Assembly (NCBI RefSeq): GCF_014898055.3
Contig: NW_026555331.1
Coordinates: forward strand, 109,551,194-109,615,193
Direction of reading: 5' to 3'
DNA length: 64,000 bases
Source of the DNA: Talpa occidentalis
Taxonomy: Eukaryota > Chordata > Mammalia > Eulipotyphla > Talpidae
The notes under the pieces are model-generated. The model was not told the origin of the DNA. It searched no databases and saw only the letters and a list, made by a program, of their open reading frames with translations. Both the position numbers and the translations under genes were made by a program. Of the stretch, positions 60,600 through 64,000 are shown piece after piece. How positions within the stretch are numbered: position 1 is the stretch's first letter; each line of letters opens with the position of its first letter.

Positions 60600-62850
60600 T
60601 ATAAACAATTATTGCCAATTTCTTATTTTTCTCTGGGTATATTTGTAATTTGTTTCTATTCTTTTGTTCTCTTATTTTCTTCCCTTGCATGTTGATAGTT
60701 ACTTTTTATGTAATATCCGCTTCCATTTTTATCTTCTTGGTATTTTTGTTATAATGTTACCTGTGGTTTATGTGTTTGGTTCTGTACTTACAACCGATCT
60801 TTAGTTGTGAGTAAATTAATTTTAAGCTCCTTCCACCAGTCCCCATTTTCACTCTCCCCTCCCATTATACTATCTGATTTTATAGTCTTATTGCTACTAA
60901 ATGAGGGTTCATTTTTTCATTAATAGCAATCCCTTTAATATTTCCTGCAAGGCATGTTTAGAGGAGATCAATGCTTTAGGCTGTTACTTATCTACATTTC
61001 TTTATCACTCCTTTGATTTCTGAGCATTAGCTCAGAGATTAGAGGCTTCCTGGTTGCAGGTCTTTTCCTTTCTGCACATTGAAAATGTCATGCCATTCCC
61101 TTCAGATCTATAAAATTTTTGCTGAGAAATTTGCTGATAGTCATACAGGGCTTCCTATATGTGTGACTCTTCTTTTTTTTCTGGTTGCTTTAAGAATTTT
61201 CTTTTTTTTAATTGTTTGTCATTTTAATTATAAAGTATCTTGTGTGTCTGTTTGGGTTTATTTTGTTTGGAGTTCTTTGAACGTCTTGGATCTTGATATT
61301 TGTTTTCTTCCCCAGTTTGGAGAGGTTCTTAGCAATTATATCTTCATATAGGAATTCTACCCCTTTCTCTCCCCCTTCTGGAATCCTTATGGTTTGGATG
61401 CTGTTCCTCTTGATGCTGTCCCCTAAGTCTCTTTTGTTGTCTTCATTTTTTTTAAATTATTTCCTCCTTTTGTTGTTCTTCTTGGATGGTTTCCATTACC
61501 ACATTTTCTGTCTCAATATTTCTCTCCTCAGCCTCATTGAGCATATTTCTGATTTCCTGTGTTGCATTTTTAATTTCAACGATTGCATTCTTTATTTCTG
61601 TGATTTCTCTTTAGAGTTCTCTCACTTTTTTTTCCTGTCCTTGTGTTTCTTGTCTTGCACATCCATTGCTCTCTTAATTTCATCAGGCTGCTGCTCTGAA
61701 GTATCTTTGAGTAGTTTGGTTATTTCCGTTACATTACAGATTTCCCCCAATGTTTTGTCTTGATCCATTGACTGGGGTGAATTCCTCTTCTTCCTTGTTC
61801 TATTTGATGTTCTGTGATTATTTCTATGGATTGAGCTCCATGACTTTTCCTCCCAGCCCTATTGTAATGGTCTTGCTTTAGAATTGTACCCCAAGGGTGC
61901 TGTTTTCAGATGCTGTTCTTTCTGTTTTTGTGTTGGTTGAAACCTCGACCCAATCAGAATCAACAAAACTCAAGAGCAGCACAGGCTGATTGTCCACGAT
62001 TCCAGTCTGTAGGGTGTAGACCAGGTAGGGCAGCTGATTGTATGTGATGGTTGCTGTAGTAGACTATCTAACTCAAAGCCTCCCTCAGTGCTGCAGCTGT
62101 GTGAGCTGAGGATATGCCTCTGCACTCACCATCTGGTAAAGGCTAATTAAGTTAAACCACTAGTAGTGTTCTCCTAGGAGCCCCAAAATTCAAATGACCT
62201 TTCAGCTTCAGTCTAATTCTAATCTCAGCAGGCTTTGCTGGTAGTATCTTTCTCCTGAGCCTCTGGCAAGAGCAGAGTGGCCAGGAACCTGTGGACTTGG
62301 TCCACATGCTACTGGGAGAAACTGTAGATGCATAGTAGTTAGGCTTGTCCAATGCCTGTTAAGCCCAGATGGGGGAAGGGCTGATGCTTCTCGGCATCAC
62401 CAAGCCAGCTGCCATTTGTTCTTACGGTAAGGGGAGCTCATCCATCCAACTGTAAAGCACAAGGAGTTGAGCAGAAGGGTCATTTCTGTGGGTGGTAAAT
62501 GTTGTGACTTGTCTACTAGAAAAAGCCTTCCCTGCTCCTTGGTGGGCAGTGAGAATACACAGAGGTTCAAAGTCTGATGATTGCCTCCAATCTCAGGAGG
62601 AAGAAGGGTGTGGGTCCTTCCTGCCTCTGTGCCATGAGTAATTCTAGAGGACTGTGCCCTCAAAATCCTGCCCCTCCTCCTGGGGTGCTCAGTTCCATGG
62701 CCACTGGGAACTGCACAGCTGTGTGGGCCCCTGTGCTCTTTGCCAGTGCTGTTTGCGGCTCCGCCCTCCTGCTCCTGAGGTTGTGACAGCACTGGTTCCT
62801 GACAGCCCACCTTCAGCCACGCAGGGGTGTGGGTAATCAGACGCCCTCTC
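60600..62850 (-). mobile_element. LINE-1 5' part (5' UTR/ORF1 region), antisense
   Basis: The + strand follows the known order of an antisense L1 5' half: TGCTGAGAAATTTGCTGATA, a GTATCTTGTGTGTCTGTTTG-like run, TTTGGAGAGGTTCTTAGCAA, and a T/C-rich stretch that is the complement of the Q/E/K-rich start of ORF1. The G+C-richer end (62,150-62,850) would be the 5' UTR. No long intact ORF1 is present on the minus strand. ORF2 is absent at the left edge (about 60,600), so it could also be a HAL1-type (ORF1-only) element. Confidence 0.65.
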
Positions 62851-63129
62851 ATAATAAGTTAATATAAAATGAATGAGATGTTAAGTCATTTTCTGGATGT
62901 ACTTAGGAAATTATTTTCCTGTATCTGGAAAGTTTCCTAGATGTAGTTTCTCCTCAAGTCTTAAGGTGGGTTTAGTGAAAGAAACTAAAGAAAAGCTGGA
63001 AGTAATTATGTGCTCAAGAAGCAAGATATTTATAGGTAATTGTTGCAGAGATGGTGAAAGTCAGTGTTTCCAATGTTCTAGGAGGCAAATTGAGTGTCAT
63101 GGAAAGTCATTAGAAACAGGGCCACAATA
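62851..63129. other. No feature seen
   Basis: Short unique-looking stretch between the L1 and a MIR. Confidence 0.5.
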
Positions 63130-63350
63130 ATTGAAGCTATGCTTTATTAAATGCTTATTATGTACATGACTCTGTGCTAAATTCTTTATATTATCTCATT
63201 TAATCCTACAATTTAGTCCTGTCATAATCCCCTTTCACAGACTGGGAAGTTAATGCTCAAAGAGGTTTAGATCTTCCTCTAAGTCATGCCATGAGTGGAG
63301 GACCAGAAATTCAAACACAGGCAGTCTATTTTCCAATAATATTATTTTTA
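63130..63350 (-). mobile_element. MIR relic
   Basis: Antisense MIR: TTATTAAATGCTTATTATGT, TCTCATTTAATCCTACAA, CAGACTGGGAAGTTAATGC, TTCAAACACAGGCAGTCTA. Confidence 0.65.
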
Positions 63351-63931
63351 ACCATACCAAATGCACCTTCCCAGGAAGACTGTGTGTGGGATAAGTGACA
63401 CATGGGCACACTGAGCCACCTCAGGATGGAAACCCAGTGACACAGAGTGGAATGGAGAGTCTGGTGCCATATATTTAATAAATAAGTGGGGTTGAACAGC
63501 TAGAGCTTAAGAGTAACTAGGGATGATGGATATAAGAACTGAAGACAAGCCCCAAAGGATGGTGAAAGTGCTGTGATTTAGTTTAAAATATCTATAGCTG
63601 AGCAGTTGGCTGGTTGCTAGCTTCCACAGTGACAGCAGGATTGCCTCACTGGCAGACAGGCAGGACAGGGCCCCCAGAAATCGTCCTGCTCCATCTCAAT
63701 GCCCCTCAAATCTGTGAAATGTCTGAATTGACTGTCACTTGAACGCTTCCTTGATGCCTGTTAAAGTGATAATATTCTAAACACTTATCCCTGACTTTTG
63801 TTTATTGCCTCCAAGAGTGAGTGAATTTCTGAGAGTTCTTAGAAAGGTAAGCATTCTGGGGCCAGTGGATGAAAAGGAGTAGGGACGAGGCCAAGGTCAC
63901 TGAAGACAAATAGACAAATTTCACCCATTTC

Positions 63932-64000
63932 AAACTTTTTTTTAAAGATTTATTTATTTAAACCAGAACCAGGGTACAGACCAGATGTGCGGAAGGGTGA
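63932..64000 (-). mobile_element. tRNA-derived SINE, cut by window end
   Basis: A poly-T stretch followed by AAAGATTTATTTATTTAAAC and a body reading CAGGGTACAGACCAGATG is the 3' part of the same SINE family on the minus strand. The head lies beyond the window. Confidence 0.85.

Noticed and set aside
61293..61763. 156-codon hydrophobic + strand open frame
   Set aside because: It is the T/C-rich complement of an L1 ORF1-region segment; hydrophobicity comes from base composition.
62397..62852. 151-codon minus-strand open frame
   Set aside because: It falls in what looks like L1 5' UTR and lacks any recognisable domain.

Overview
The window is nuclear DNA from a placental mammal. It is AT-rich, intron-dominated and packed with LINE-1, LTR and MIR/Tigger relics, and it holds at least twelve copies of one lineage-specific tRNA-derived SINE (head like GGCCTCCCTGGTGGCGCAG, tail like TATAAATAAATAAATCTT). 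That SINE does not look like primate Alu, rodent B1/B2, dog SINEC, ruminant BOV or horse ERE as I know them. A laurasiatherian such as a bat is plausible, but this is inference and I cannot name the species or the family.

The only recognisable protein-coding gene is the start of NPSR1 (neuropeptide S receptor 1, a class A GPCR) on the + strand. Coding exon 1 lies at 34,124-34,265 and exon 2 at 57,533-57,665, separated by a 23.3-kb intron. Positions 1 to about 34 kb are 5' flank; 57,666 to the end is the beginning of intron 2. Exon 2 is open and strongly NPSR1-like (TM1 to the start of TM2). Exon 1 appears to carry a 2-bp deletion that puts the start codon out of frame with exon 2, so either the gene is damaged in this lineage, or another start or upstream exon is used, or the sequence has an error.

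Inside intron 1, on the opposite strand, a well-formed candidate terminal exon (strong acceptor, Kozak ATG, 50-codon ORF with one membrane segment, AATAAA) lies at about 36,174-35,725. I do not recognise the peptide. In human this locus has an antisense transcript (NPSR1-AS1/AAA1), so an antisense gene here would not be surprising.

Layout: 1-6.6 kb, old diverged DNA with MIRs; 6.6-9.5 kb, an antisense L1 interrupted by three SINEs, with a fourth just beyond it; 9.9-25 kb, flank with SINEs, a twin-primed L1 and a possible LTR; 25-29 kb, a short young L1, a solo LTR, a SINE and another LTR; 30-32 kb, an L1 relic, a SINE and a short L1; 33-35.1 kb, an LTR-like block, NPSR1 exon 1 and an antisense solo LTR; 35.7-36.2 kb, the micropeptide candidate; 39-40 kb, a 99-bp inverted repeat; 42-46 kb, an L1 3' end and microsatellites; 51.1-51.5 kb, a Tigger-type DNA transposon; 54.7-57.3 kb, L1/SINE/LTR mosaics; then exon 2; 60.6-62.9 kb, the antisense 5' part of an L1; and a SINE cut by the window end. 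No rRNA, tRNA gene, CRISPR array or bacterial feature was seen.
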